Source: Microvirga antarctica
Lineage (GTDB): Bacteria > Pseudomonadota > Alphaproteobacteria > Rhizobiales > Beijerinckiaceae
Assembly: GCF_017921815.1 (NCBI RefSeq)
Contig: NZ_JAGEMM010000004.1
Span: forward strand, 1-64,000
Direction of reading: 5' to 3'
DNA length: 64,000 nucleotides
In this document: one piece after another, positions 26,529 through 35,356 of the stretch
How positions within the stretch are numbered: the stretch's first letter is position 1
How the letters are laid out: every line of letters begins with the position of its first letter
Notes under the pieces: generated by a model
Databases searched by the model: none
What the model was told of the DNA's origin: nothing
Seen by the model: only the letters and a program-made list of their open reading frames with translations
Made by a program: the position numbers and the translations under genes

Positions 26529-27521
26529 TTACATCGCGTTGATCTTGTCCAGCATGCCGGGCGTCCAGCTCTTCGCCAGATCCGACGCGAGATACTTCTT
26601 CTGAGAAAACTCGCGGAAGGCTTTCAGGTCGGGCGTGTAGACGGTGAGGCCCTTTTCCTTGAGAAAACCGACAAGTTCCGTTTCCTTCTTCACATGCTCC
26701 TGGTTGCTCCACTCGACCACCTTGTCGGCAGCGGCCTGGAAGGCAGCCTGCTTCTCCGGCGGCATGGCGTTCCAGACTTTGTTGGACACCGCCAGCAGAT
26801 CGAAACCGACGAGATGCGAAGTCAGGGCAACCTGCGACATCACCTCGTAGAACTTCATGTTCTGCACGTTCGGCAGCGGATTGTCCTGGCCGTCGATCGC
26901 GCCCGTCTGCAGTCCTGTATAGACCTCCGCATACGCCATCGGCGTCGGGTTCGCCCCGATGGCTTGGCCCAGGAACTGCCAGGCGTCCCCGCCGGGCATG
27001 CGAAGCTTGATGCCTGCGAGATCTTCCGGAGTATTGATCTTCTTGTTCGGCTTCAACCCGACCTGGCGGGCGCCGAAATAGGTAGGGGCCAGGATGTGGA
27101 TGCCCAGTTGGTCTGAAGCAACCTTCCTCAACTGCTGCCCGATGTCGCTGGCAAACACCTTCTTCAGGTGATCGGCATCGCGAAAGAGGTAGGCGGAGGT
27201 GACAATAGACCAGGACGGGATTTGGTTCGAGATGTCCTGCGGTGCGATGTTGCCCATCTCCAAGTTGCCCCGCTGCATGGCAACCAGCTCGGTGCCCTGC
27301 TTGAACAGATTGCCGCCGTAATAGGGCTGAAGGACAAACCCTTGGGCCTTAATCTCTTCGCCGAACCGCTTCATCATCTCAGCCCGGATATCCTGCTCCG
27401 AGAAAACGGCTGAGAAGCGCAGGTTCGCAGGTGACTGTGCGTTGCTCGGTCCACTTGCGCCCCACGCGAGAACGGCTGCGCCAGCCGCCATCAGGAGGCG
27501 CCGATTGAAACTGAATGCCAT
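26529..27521 (-). CDS. dctP: TRAP transporter substrate-binding protein DctP
   Basis: About 330 residues. Signal peptide with an RR pair (FNRRLLMAAGAAVLAW, cleavage after SNA), then a DctP fold. The conserved arginine that salt-bridges the substrate carboxylate lies in LAGIKLRMPGG, and the next family block is PTPMAYAEVYTGLQTGAIDGQDNP. This predicts an organic-acid ligand. ATG 27521 follows GAGAGGAAATC. It is the first gene of the minus-strand quinate/shikimate operon and diverges from the two GntR genes. Confidence 0.93.
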   Translation of the reverse strand: MAFSFNRRLLMAAGAAVLAWGASGPSNAQSPANLRFSAVFSEQDIRAEMMKRFGEEIKAQGFVLQPYYGGNLFKQGTELVAMQRGNLEMGNIAPQDISNQIPSWSIVTSAYLFRDADHLKKVFASDIGQQLRKVASDQLGIHILAPTYFGARQVGLKPNKKINTPEDLAGIKLRMPGGDAWQFLGQAIGANPTPMAYAEVYTGLQTGAIDGQDNPLPNVQNMKFYEVMSQVALTSHLVGFDLLAVSNKVWNAMPPEKQAAFQAAADKVVEWSNQEHVKKETELVGFLKEKGLTVYTPDLKAFREFSQKKYLASDLAKSWTPGMLDKINAM

Positions 27522-27605
27522 GATTTCCTCTCCTCTGATACTGCGCACTGAATGCGTCTTAGGAGGCAGTATTTGCTTTGACGTTCATTAAATCAATATT
27601 CAATT

Positions 27606-27619
27606 TCAGAATTGTCTGA
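27606..27619. promoter_or_regulatory. GntR-type operator candidate in the dctP/gntR divergent region
   Basis: A perfect inverted repeat TCAGA-ATTG-TCTGA sits midway in the AT-rich 179-bp divergent region between dctP and the first GntR gene. It is a plausible site for one or both GntR proteins. No other strong palindrome is seen there. Confidence 0.45.
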
Positions 27620-27700
27620 TATTTCTGCTTTAGACCGATAATTTTATCCCCGGCGGTCGTGGCCGTGGGACTTATTTCCGCCGCGGCTCGTGGGGACCGA

Positions 27701-28369
27701 ATGAGCATCGAACTGGTAGCCGCATCGATTGGCGACCGGGCCTATGACAGGATCCGGGCGGATATCGTCTTCGGCCGGTTGGAGCCGGGCGCACGCCTTC
27801 GTCTGGATCGGCTCGCCAATGCGTATGGAGCGAGCGTGAGCACTCTTCGGGAGATTTTGAGCCGCCTGTCATCGGAAGGCCTCGTGGTCGCTGAGGGACA
27901 CCGCGGCTTTCGCGTCACCCCCGTTTCGCCGTCGGGGTTCGAGGATGTCGCAGCGATGCGACTACTCCTCGAGACCTATGCGCTTCCCTTGACGTTCGAG
28001 GCCGGCGATCTGGAATGGGAAGGCCGCGTCGTGGCCGCTCATCACAAGCTCGCTTTCATGGAGCGGCAGATGATGGCCGGCGACCAGGAGGGAACTGAAC
28101 TCTGGAAGCGCTACGATCGTGAGTTTCACCAGTGTCTGGTCGACGCCTGCGGCTCTCGGACATTGCTCGATCTTTACGGCGGGGTTTTCGACCAGTACCT
28201 GCGCTATCAGATGGTAGCGGTCGTTTTCCGCGGAGAGATTGCGGCGGAAGAGCATCGATTGCTTCTGAACTGCGCTCTGACACGCGATGCCGATGAGGCC
28301 TGCAGGCTGCTCACGCAGCATGTGAATGGATGCGTGGCCTACACGCTCGAGAGCGGTGCGCTGGCATGA
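27701..28369 (+). CDS. GntR-family regulator (FadR/FCD subfamily), first of a tandem pair
   Basis: About 222 residues. N-terminal winged helix: AYDRIRADIVFGRLEPGARLRLDRLANAYGASVSTLREILSRLSSEGLV. The C-terminal FCD helical domain has metal-ligand-like residues in YDREFHQCLVDACG and EEHRLL. The start at ATG 27701 has GGGGA upstream. It diverges from the TRAP operon and overlaps the next, paralogous GntR gene by 4 bp. It is expected to repress the transporter/catabolic genes until a pathway intermediate binds the FCD domain. The specific ligand is inferred from context only. Confidence 0.9.
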   Translation: MSIELVAASIGDRAYDRIRADIVFGRLEPGARLRLDRLANAYGASVSTLREILSRLSSEGLVVAEGHRGFRVTPVSPSGFEDVAAMRLLLETYALPLTFEAGDLEWEGRVVAAHHKLAFMERQMMAGDQEGTELWKRYDREFHQCLVDACGSRTLLDLYGGVFDQYLRYQMVAVVFRGEIAAEEHRLLLNCALTRDADEACRLLTQHVNGCVAYTLESGALA

Positions 28370-29046
28370 CCGACGATGCTCAGGCAGTCGCGCAAAACAT
28401 AACAGCGGGAGAGATCGCCTACCGGAAAATCCGGTCCGACATTATTTTCGGTCGCCTCGCGCCGGGCAAGAAACTCAAGCTCGAACGCCTGAAAGCCGAT
28501 TATGGAGCCAGTGTCAGCACACTGAGGGAAATTCTGAACCGTCTCCACTCCGAACGGCTGGTAGTCGCCGAAGGACAGAAAGGTTTCGAGGTGGCGCCCG
28601 TCTCGATTCCCAACCTGAGAGAAATTGCAGCCCTCCGGCAACTCCTCGAATGTCGTGCTCTGGAGCAATCCTTCCAGGCCGGCGATATGGATTGGGAGGG
28701 CCGGGTCGTTGCCGCCCATCATCGGCTCGCCCGGATGGAAGAGCGGATGGCGCATGCGGACAGAAGCCATACCGAGGATTGGAAGCGCTACGATTGGCAG
28801 TTCCATCAGGCGCTCATCTCTGCCTGCGGGTCTAAAATGCTGATCGACAATCATGCGGCGGTCTTCGATAAATACCTGCGCTATCAGATGATTGCCCTGG
28901 GCTATCGCGGCGAGATCGCCGCCGATGAGCATGCTCTTCTCCTCGAATGTGCTCTCCAAAGAGATTCAGCGCGAGCCTGCAAAGTTCTGACGCGCCATGT
29001 TTCCGGCGGCGTCGAGCATGCTCTCGCAACCGGAACCATCAGCTAG
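28366..29046 (+). CDS. GntR-family regulator (FadR/FCD subfamily), second of a tandem pair
   Basis: About 226 residues and clearly paralogous to the preceding protein along its whole length: shared YGASVSTLREIL, GDxxWEGRVVAAHH, WKRYDxxFHQ and YLRYQM. The ATG overlaps the upstream stop (ATGA), so the two are cotranslated, perhaps forming heterodimers or answering different pathway ligands. FCD ligand residues (FHQALISACG, DEHALLL) are retained. The dehydroshikimate dehydratase follows 64 bp downstream. Confidence 0.9.
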   Translation: MTDDAQAVAQNITAGEIAYRKIRSDIIFGRLAPGKKLKLERLKADYGASVSTLREILNRLHSERLVVAEGQKGFEVAPVSIPNLREIAALRQLLECRALEQSFQAGDMDWEGRVVAAHHRLARMEERMAHADRSHTEDWKRYDWQFHQALISACGSKMLIDNHAAVFDKYLRYQMIALGYRGEIAADEHALLLECALQRDSARACKVLTRHVSGGVEHALATGTIS

Positions 29047-29110
29047 AAAAAAGGAATGAGCAGCCATTTCGGCAACGCGCTCCCATGCTATTGAGAGGAA
29101 ATTGACGAGC

Positions 29111-31000
29111 ATGCGCACCGCTATTGCTACCGTTTGCCTGAGCGGAACTCTGACTGAAAAGATCGAGGCCATCGCGGCCGCGCGATTCAAAGGCGTGGAG
29201 ATCTTCGAGAACGACCTCCTATCCTATAACGGGACACCGGCTGACGCCCGGCGCCTGATCGAAGGCCTTGGCCTTACGACCATTGCCTTTCAGCCGTTTC
29301 GCGATTTCGAGGGCATGCCCGACCCGCAGCGTTCCAAGGTGTTTGCCCGGGCCGAGCGCAAGTTCGACGTTATGGAGCAACTCGGCTGCGACCTTCTGAT
29401 GGTGTGCAGCAACGTGTCGCCGGATTCCTCAGGCGGCATCGAACGAGCAGCTGCGGATTTCCATGAGCTCGGTGAGCGTGCCGCCAGGCGCGGCATGCGC
29501 GTAGCCTTTGAGGCATTGTCCTGGGGGCGGCACATCTCCGATTATCGCGATTCCTGGGAAGTGGTGCGGCGGGCCAATCATCCGGCTGTCGGGCTAACGC
29601 TCGATTCCTTCCATGTGCTGGCGCGTGGAACGGATCTCTCCGCCATCCGCTCTATCCCGCCAGACCGGATCTTCCTGGTGCAGGTTGCCGATGCGCCTAG
29701 GCTGGACATGGATTATCTCTCCTGGAGTCGGCACTATCGCTGCTTCCCTGGACAGGGCGACCTCCCTATCGACGAGTTCATCAACGCCCTCCATGCGACG
29801 GGTTTCGATGGGCTCCTGTCCCTCGAGATCTTCAACGACCGTTTTCGAGCCGGCTCCGCACGCAGCGTTGCGGTTGATGGGCAGCGTTCTCTCATCGTCA
29901 TGTTGGATGAACTCCGCAGGCGCACGGAATCGGCAAATCCCAATCCGCCGGAACTTCCATCGAAGGCAGTCTGCTCGGGCGTGGAGTTCCTCGAATTCGC
30001 CGTTGACGAGGCCAGCGCCGTCGGATTCGAGCGGACGCTGAGGGGATTGGGGTTCCAGAAGGCCGGTCTTCATCGCTCGAAAGCCGTGACCCGCTGGCGG
30101 CAGGGCAACATCAACATCGTCTTAAATGCTGACAAGGAGGGCTTTGCCTATTCGTTCAACATCACGCACGGCACTTCCGTCTGCGCCTTGGCTTTAAGAG
30201 TCGATGATGCGCCGGGAACCGTACACCGTGCGCTGACCCTCCTGGACCAGCCCTTCCAGCAACCGACGGGCCCGGGCGAGATGGATATCCCGGCGGTCCG
30301 CGGCCTCGGCGGCAGCATCTTGTATTTCGTCGACCAAAAAACCGGGTTGGACCGTTTGTGGGAGGTCGATTTTGAACCTGTGGAAGGGGAGGGCGACTTT
30401 GCCGGAGTGGGGCTGCGATCTGTCGATCACGTTTCCCAGTCGATGCATTATGAGGAGATGCTGACGTGGCTCTTATTCTACACGTCGCTCCTCGATGTGC
30501 GGAAGACGCCGGTGCAAACTGTAATAGACCCGGGCGGCGTCGTGCAGAGCCAGGCTATCGAGTCTGCAGACGGCTCGCTTCGTCTGATCCTCAATGCGTC
30601 TCAAAGCCTCCGCACCCTGTCGTCTCGCTTCCTGAGCGAACTGTTTGGCTCCGGCGTTCAGCACATCGCCCTTGAGACCGGAGACATTTTCGCCACCGTT
30701 GAAGCCCTCAAAGCCAATGGCGTGAATCCCCTGCCGATTCCGGAAAACTACTATGACGACCTCGAAGTAAGAACCGACCTCTCGGCCGATGATCTCGAGA
30801 AGCTCCGGAGGGCCAACATCCTCTATGACCGTGAGCAGGAGGCTGAGTATTTTCAGGTCTACACCAGAACTCTGGAGGGAGGCTTCTTCTTCGAGATCGT
30901 GGAACGGCGCAACTACCGAGGATATGGCGCCGTCAACGCCCCCATTCGTCTCGCCTCGCAGTCCCAGTCGGGTTTCGAAGACCTGCCGCCAGGACTCTGA
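29111..31000 (+). CDS. quiC: 3-dehydroshikimate dehydratase, QuiC-type fusion (TIM barrel plus HPPD-like domain)
   Basis: About 629 residues. Residues ~1-275 form an AP-endonuclease-2-like TIM barrel (GVEIFENDLL, VAFEALSWGRHI, LDSFH, LSLEIFNDRFR) that converts 3-dehydroshikimate to protocatechuate. Residues ~295-615 form two VOC modules of 4-hydroxyphenylpyruvate dioxygenase type, with candidate ligands His in SVDHVSQ, His in VQHIALET and Glu in FFFEIVERR. Bacterial QuiC1 enzymes of pseudomonads have this same two-domain layout. ATG 29111 is used; a TTG at 29102 lies closer to GAGGAAA and is an alternative. With the TRAP, AroE-like and AroQ genes it completes the route from quinate/shikimate to protocatechuate. 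Ring-cleavage genes are outside the window. Confidence 0.92.
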   Translation: MRTAIATVCLSGTLTEKIEAIAAARFKGVEIFENDLLSYNGTPADARRLIEGLGLTTIAFQPFRDFEGMPDPQRSKVFARAERKFDVMEQLGCDLLMVCSNVSPDSSGGIERAAADFHELGERAARRGMRVAFEALSWGRHISDYRDSWEVVRRANHPAVGLTLDSFHVLARGTDLSAIRSIPPDRIFLVQVADAPRLDMDYLSWSRHYRCFPGQGDLPIDEFINALHATGFDGLLSLEIFNDRFRAGSARSVAVDGQRSLIVMLDELRRRTESANPNPPELPSKAVCSGVEFLEFAVDEASAVGFERTLRGLGFQKAGLHRSKAVTRWRQGNINIVLNADKEGFAYSFNITHGTSVCALALRVDDAPGTVHRALTLLDQPFQQPTGPGEMDIPAVRGLGGSILYFVDQKTGLDRLWEVDFEPVEGEGDFAGVGLRSVDHVSQSMHYEEMLTWLLFYTSLLDVRKTPVQTVIDPGGVVQSQAIESADGSLRLILNASQSLRTLSSRFLSELFGSGVQHIALETGDIFATVEALKANGVNPLPIPENYYDDLEVRTDLSADDLEKLRRANILYDREQEAEYFQVYTRTLEGGFFFEIVERRNYRGYGAVNAPIRLASQSQSGFEDLPPGL

Positions 31001-31597
31001 ATGTGCTCCAGGATCCAAAATCGGCTCAGACTGATATGCGGAACGACCCGATGGGCAAAGGTTGGCGAGACTCAATCCCGTGGACGGGTGCAGGCATATG
31101 TCCGGCCTGCTTGCGCGCCACTGACCGCTGGCCTCAGCAGGTTCCGCGCACCGATCGTCCCATCAATCGTCGATGCGGCCTTCATCCGACGCCGGACTCC
31201 GACAGCTCTCGTTTGGCACCCCCGCGCATCGTCTGCGTCGGGGCAATTCCGGTCGAGCAGCCGCTGGTAAAACGAGGCCAAGAGGACTGGAAAGAAATGC
31301 CGGCCCGGCTAAGCCCGGCGTCGCTGTGAGGAATGAGCGGCGGCTGAGGAATTCATATGTCATGTCGCATCTCCGTGGAGGAGCTGGTGCCTGGAGTCAG
31401 CAAGCCCGGGCTTTTATGCGAAGGTGAAATTGTGGAGCGCAGCAGGCCGCTGGGTGTGGTGCGACAGCTCTGAATCCGATCGCGGCTTCTCTGCCCTGCC
31501 GAGGCAAGAGTTCGGGCTCCACACTTCGTCAACAGGGCGCGGCGTCCCCGATAGGGACTTTCTTAACGTCAACTCAGCGTGAGCTGACTCCCGAGTC
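31001..31597. other. Intergenic stretch, possible decayed Tat-signal gene
   Basis: A minus-strand frame at 31163-31363 starts SRRSFLTATPGLAGPAF, like a twin-arginine signal peptide, but turns into low-complexity arginine-rich sequence after ~35 residues with no domain. It may be the start of a broken exported protein. No other gene is visible. Confidence 0.35.
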
Positions 31598-31626
31598 TTG
31601 ACATGAAATACAACGTGTATACCGTC
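31598..31626 (+). promoter_or_regulatory. Promoter/operator element TTGACA-N14-TATACCGTC before the VOC gene
   Basis: TTGACA (31598-31603) is followed after 14 bp by TATACCGTC (31618-31626). The same two blocks with identical spacing occur on the minus strand upstream of tctB (39051-39079). The GTATAC core is palindromic, as in operators of some FCD-type GntR proteins, and such a gene lies between them at 32.2 kb. Confidence 0.6.
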
Positions 31627-31666
31627 ATGAAATAGCATGCCGACACCCTGAACAAATGCGCTGCGA

Positions 31667-32098
31667 ATGACCGATCGCGGCAACACTGGGACATCAATGA
31701 TAAAGCCTGAGCGCCCACCCCACGACCACACGCAGAAACTCATAACATTTCTGTACTATCGTGATTTGCCGCGTGCCATGCGCTTCTACGAGGAGACCAT
31801 GGGCCTTGAATTGGAAATCGATCAGGGCTGGTCGAAAATTTATCGAGTGACGTCGAACGGTTATTTGGGATTGGTCGACGAAACGCGCGGCAGCCACCGG
31901 GCTCATGATATCAAACCCGTTCAAATCTGCATACGCGTGGCGGATGTCGACGCCTGGCATCGATATGCCGCGAGTGGTGGAGTCGATAAGCTGACGGAAC
32001 CTCGTACGAATGTCGAGTTGAAGATCCGGGCGTTCACGTTCAACGATCCCGAGGGATACCAGATCGAAATGCAGTCAGCGCTCGACCAAACCGGCTGA
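31667..32098 (+). CDS. VOC/glyoxalase-superfamily protein
   Basis: 143 residues with one vicinal-oxygen-chelate module pair: LITFLYYRDLPRAMRFYEETMGLELEIDQGW at the start and FTFNDPEGYQIEMQ at the end. The final Glu is a possible metal ligand; the usual first-strand His or Gln is not evident. A later ATG at 31697 is also plausible because residues 1-20 are not family-like. It lies directly downstream of the TTGACA-N14-TATACCGTC element and upstream of the GntR gene. The role is unknown but probably concerns the substrate of the adjacent TTT locus. Confidence 0.8.
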   Translation: MTDRGNTGTSMIKPERPPHDHTQKLITFLYYRDLPRAMRFYEETMGLELEIDQGWSKIYRVTSNGYLGLVDETRGSHRAHDIKPVQICIRVADVDAWHRYAASGGVDKLTEPRTNVELKIRAFTFNDPEGYQIEMQSALDQTG

Positions 32099-32225
32099 TG
32101 AGAGGAATAGGCGCGCTGCTTGACCGGCCAGCGTTCACTCAGATATCGGATTACGTCCTCTCAGCCGGGCGCTCGTTCGTGATTGGCCTTACGATGAAGG
32201 GTCAGCTTTATAGGACGATGTTGCG

Positions 32226-32879
32226 ATGACCCATATTCCGGATCCTGGGGTGCGGTTGGGAGACGCCACCTATTCGCGCCTTCGCGACATGATCCTCAAT
32301 GGAACGTTGCCCACTGGAACTGTCCTGCATGAGAAGCGCTTGGCGGAAGGCCTTTTGGTCTCCCGCACTCCCGTCCGAGAGGCCATCTCGCGTTTGATCT
32401 CGGCCGGTTTGGTGGTGCGGGATCCGGGGTTGGCGCCGGTTGTCCGACGTCTTTCCGTCAACGAGTTTATCGAAGTTCTCCATGTCCGCAGATTGCTCGA
32501 GGTCGAGGCCGCGGGCCGTGCTGCCGAGCGGAATGGCACGGCGGAGTATGCAAGTCTGCGCGAGCAATTCGTTCGGTTCCGCGACGCTCAGGTCGTCGAT
32601 TTCACAGAGCAATTCAACGCCGACGAGAGACTCCATGAGATCCTGGCACTGCAAGCCGATTCAAAACTCCTGGCTGAGCTGATTTCCGATCTTCGGATGA
32701 AGACCCAAATTTTTGACGCCACCCGCGTGCCAGAGCGCATAAAGGCTGGATCGATCGAGCATATCGGAATCATCGACTCGGTGGTTTCGGGCGATGTGGA
32801 GCGGTCGCGAGAGGCTATGCGCACACATATCGACAACGTCCGCGCCAGCGTGCTCTCGCATTTGCAGCGTCTCTTCTGA
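32226..32879 (+). CDS. GntR-family regulator (FCD subfamily) of the TTT locus
   Basis: 217 residues. Winged helix: TYSRLRDMILNGTLPTGTVLHEKRLAEGLLVSRTPVREAISRLISAGLV. The FCD domain has an Asp/His pattern in ADERLHEIL and IEHIGIIDSVV and a late THID. Seven base pairs separate its stop from the convergent M24 gene. It is the only regulator in the 31-39 kb cluster and the best candidate to bind the duplicated GTATAC element at both ends of it. Confidence 0.9.
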   Translation: MTHIPDPGVRLGDATYSRLRDMILNGTLPTGTVLHEKRLAEGLLVSRTPVREAISRLISAGLVVRDPGLAPVVRRLSVNEFIEVLHVRRLLEVEAAGRAAERNGTAEYASLREQFVRFRDAQVVDFTEQFNADERLHEILALQADSKLLAELISDLRMKTQIFDATRVPERIKAGSIEHIGIIDSVVSGDVERSREAMRTHIDNVRASVLSHLQRLF

Positions 32880-32886
32880 AGCCACT

Positions 32887-34104
32887 TTACATGGCGAATT
32901 CTGCAAGAAATCCGATCGCAAGATACGGTTCGCGCCAATCCTTGTACCAGTTTACAATCCGTGCGCCCACCTCGCTCACCGTGATCGTATCGCGAGACTG
33001 GTACAACACACCGTCTCGTTGAACGATGAGGTCGATGACCATCACCATTCCGGTCTCGATCGCGGTGTCGTCGCCCGGAGCGAAGAACGGAGCCTCCATC
33101 GGCGCTACGCCTATGCCGAACCCGATTGGGACGTCCGAACGGAGTGAGATTGCCCCATCTGTTGCGAAGGACGCGACCTCACGATAGATATCCGAACACC
33201 GATTTCCGGGCTTTATCTTGTCCAGCATAAATGTGCGAAGTTGGTTCAGATCTTCATAGGCCCGCTCCTGTACTTCAGTCATTGAAGTCGCGTTAATGGC
33301 CAGTCGGATCGCGTTGCTCCAATAACCCCCGTCCGTGTTAGCGACTTCCGCAACGATGAGATCATCCGGATATTTGCGCACGTCCATCGCGGCGAAGTCG
33401 TAATCGGGGGCATAAGGCCAGAATTTTTTCGTCCCTTCACCAACCTTCGCGCGTGCGCAGGCGTTGTATCCGGAAATCTCTATATCGCGCTCGAGGCTAT
33501 GGATGCGAAGTTGCTCCGAAATGACAAGTGCTGATGAAGCCCGGTTGGCGATGAGGTGATGGAAGTAGCCGTTGATGGCGTGATCGGTCTTGAGCGCCAG
33601 ATCTTCAAGACGTGCCTGCTCGATCGGCGTTTTCATCATCCGGCAACGGCGCAACGCGTCGTCGCACCTGACGGTTCGATGACCCTCGCGGCAGAGTGCT
33701 TCCGAAAGGAGGCCAGCGACAGCGACAGGCATTGCGTCGCCATCAAAACCGATTGCGCCGGGCTCGCGTAAAAACACCAGAGCGGCCGCAACGGCGCCTT
33801 GGATCTGGTCCGTCTCCCCCGAATAGGCGCGAATGGCATCAACCTCGGCACATTCTCTCGCCGATGTCTCCCACACGGCGGGAACAACCAGTTCCCGAGA
33901 CCCATCGCTGCGGACGATTCCGAAAACCGGGCGATCGGGTTGCGCATGCATCATCGGCAGCCAAAGGCCTGTGGCGTAACGGATATTGAACGGGTCTCCC
34001 ACGATCATTGCGTCCAGCCCGGATGCTTGCATAGCGTCAAGGATTTTTTCGAGTTTTAATGTGTCGGCCATCGGGGTAGGGCGTCCTATCGTCTCGTTAT
34101 CCAT
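32887..34104 (-). CDS. M24 (creatinase/aminopeptidase P fold) protein lacking metal ligands, paralogue A
   Basis: 405 residues with the creatinase N-terminal domain (LDAMIVGDPFNIRYATG) and a pita-bread C-terminal domain. The five metal ligands of M24 aminopeptidases look mostly absent: the two-Asp strand reads EVANTDGGYWSNAIR, the GHGIG histidine is Phe (GFGIG), and the Glu strand reads MVMVIDLIV. Non-metallo members such as creatinase show that the fold can hydrolyse C-N bonds without metal, so this may be an amidohydrolase-like enzyme or a structural partner. The start overlaps paralogue B's stop by 8 bp, suggesting equal expression. Confidence 0.85.
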   Translation of the reverse strand: MDNETIGRPTPMADTLKLEKILDAMQASGLDAMIVGDPFNIRYATGLWLPMMHAQPDRPVFGIVRSDGSRELVVPAVWETSARECAEVDAIRAYSGETDQIQGAVAAALVFLREPGAIGFDGDAMPVAVAGLLSEALCREGHRTVRCDDALRRCRMMKTPIEQARLEDLALKTDHAINGYFHHLIANRASSALVISEQLRIHSLERDIEISGYNACARAKVGEGTKKFWPYAPDYDFAAMDVRKYPDDLIVAEVANTDGGYWSNAIRLAINATSMTEVQERAYEDLNQLRTFMLDKIKPGNRCSDIYREVASFATDGAISLRSDVPIGFGIGVAPMEAPFFAPGDDTAIETGMVMVIDLIVQRDGVLYQSRDTITVSEVGARIVNWYKDWREPYLAIGFLAEFAM

Positions 34105-35311
34105 GCCTGGCAGAGGTGCCGTGAATTGGGTAGAGGTAGTTCCAATCCTTGTACCAGCTCAGCAATTCCGCGCGTCCGTCTCTCACTCGATAAAGATCGC
34201 GATTGCAGATCAGTTCGCGATTTTCGCCGAAAGTGTAGACGCCAAGCGTCACCACCATATCGGCCCGTAGGATCGTCATGTCGTGGGGAGCCAAGTAAGG
34301 CGCCTCCCGCTCGGAAGTTCCGACGCCGTGGCCGAGCTCTGCCTCTTCCCAGAACGGAATGGACAAGCGTACGCTTGCCGCCTTCACTGCGTGAAATACA
34401 TCGCAGGCGCGTGCTCCGGCTGTCAAAGCGTCAACTGCGGAGGTACGCAGGGTCAGATTGTCCGCATAGCATTGCCTGGCATTCGCCCCGGGCTTCCCCA
34501 CATAAGCCGTTCGGCTGCCCGCGTTCCAATAGCCTCGATTGCTCATGGAGTATTCAAGACGAAGATAAGATTGATCTTCGAAAACCTCGCGCGTGCCAAT
34601 CCGGTGTTGCAGGTCCTGGGCGCGCTGCCCCTGCATGACCGCAAGATTCCCGACGCCCGACCCCTCGAATTCTCCCACGTGCACGCGAAACCGCTCGGCA
34701 TATTCCCAGAGAGGAAAGCTCAATCTGTCGAGTGCCGCGCCTTCGGCATGGTTCAAAGCACTGATATACCCCCGGTCGCCGATGCGGGCTGCAATTTCCA
34801 ACATGCGGATTTCAGCACTTGTCTTGGTGATGCGCAGATCGCGCATAAACCCATCTATTGCATGGAAGCGCCTGTCGGGCATGCAATCGGTCAAGGCGCG
34901 ATGCAGCCCTCCACTCATGTGAATCGCGTCGAACCCGATGGACGCGCCGCTGTTGCCATCGCGAGAAATAACGCTCTGGATCGCGTGCGCGAGAGCCTGC
35001 TCGGGGGTTGGTTCCACAAGTTCGTAGAGAAGGACTTCCCCGTCCCAACCGCAATCTCCAGGAATGTCCACAAGATCTGCGGTGCACAGGATCGTCCTCC
35101 GACCGCTGGCGAAGTTGATGTGAAGCGCGACAGGATGGGTCATCCGTTGGTCGAGATAAGGGAAGACGACGCCTCCCGTCAGGTAGGCAATATTCGCGCT
35201 CCCCACCACGAGCAGCGAACGCAGTTTCGCCGCGCTGGCGGCGGCGTCCACCTTCGAGGACAACTCGGCCCGCTCTTCAAGTGAGAGGCTGAGACGGTTT
35301 AATCTGCCCAT
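34097..35311 (-). CDS. M24 (creatinase/aminopeptidase P fold) protein with partial loss of metal ligands, paralogue B
   Basis: About 404 residues with the same two-domain layout as the adjacent paralogue (SLLVVGSANIAYLTGG at the N-terminus). The pita-bread histidine is kept (GHGVG), but the two-Asp strand reads LEYSMSNRGYWNAGSRT and the Glu-containing strand MVVTLGVYTFG, so it is not a normal metallopeptidase. Both end with a similar SWYKDWNYLYP / NWYKDWREPYL tail, which marks this pair as a distinct subfamily. ATG 35311 is preferred to a TTG at 35326. It is transcribed with GST and TTT genes upstream on the same strand. Confidence 0.85.
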   Translation of the reverse strand: MGRLNRLSLSLEERAELSSKVDAAASAAKLRSLLVVGSANIAYLTGGVVFPYLDQRMTHPVALHINFASGRRTILCTADLVDIPGDCGWDGEVLLYELVEPTPEQALAHAIQSVISRDGNSGASIGFDAIHMSGGLHRALTDCMPDRRFHAIDGFMRDLRITKTSAEIRMLEIAARIGDRGYISALNHAEGAALDRLSFPLWEYAERFRVHVGEFEGSGVGNLAVMQGQRAQDLQHRIGTREVFEDQSYLRLEYSMSNRGYWNAGSRTAYVGKPGANARQCYADNLTLRTSAVDALTAGARACDVFHAVKAASVRLSIPFWEEAELGHGVGTSEREAPYLAPHDMTILRADMVVTLGVYTFGENRELICNRDLYRVRDGRAELLSWYKDWNYLYPIHGTSARHG

Positions 35312-35356
35312 GTTGGTTCCATCCAAAGACTCACATTCTTTCTGTCGTTGCGTCCG

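Noticed and set aside
31163..31363. Tat-signal protein starting SRRSFL
   Set aside because: After the signal-like start there is only low-complexity sequence and a stop; at best a decayed fragment, so not called as a gene.
34283..35284. 333-codon plus-strand frame opposite the M24 paralogue B gene
   Set aside because: Antisense to a recognised gene, no motif and no ribosome binding site.
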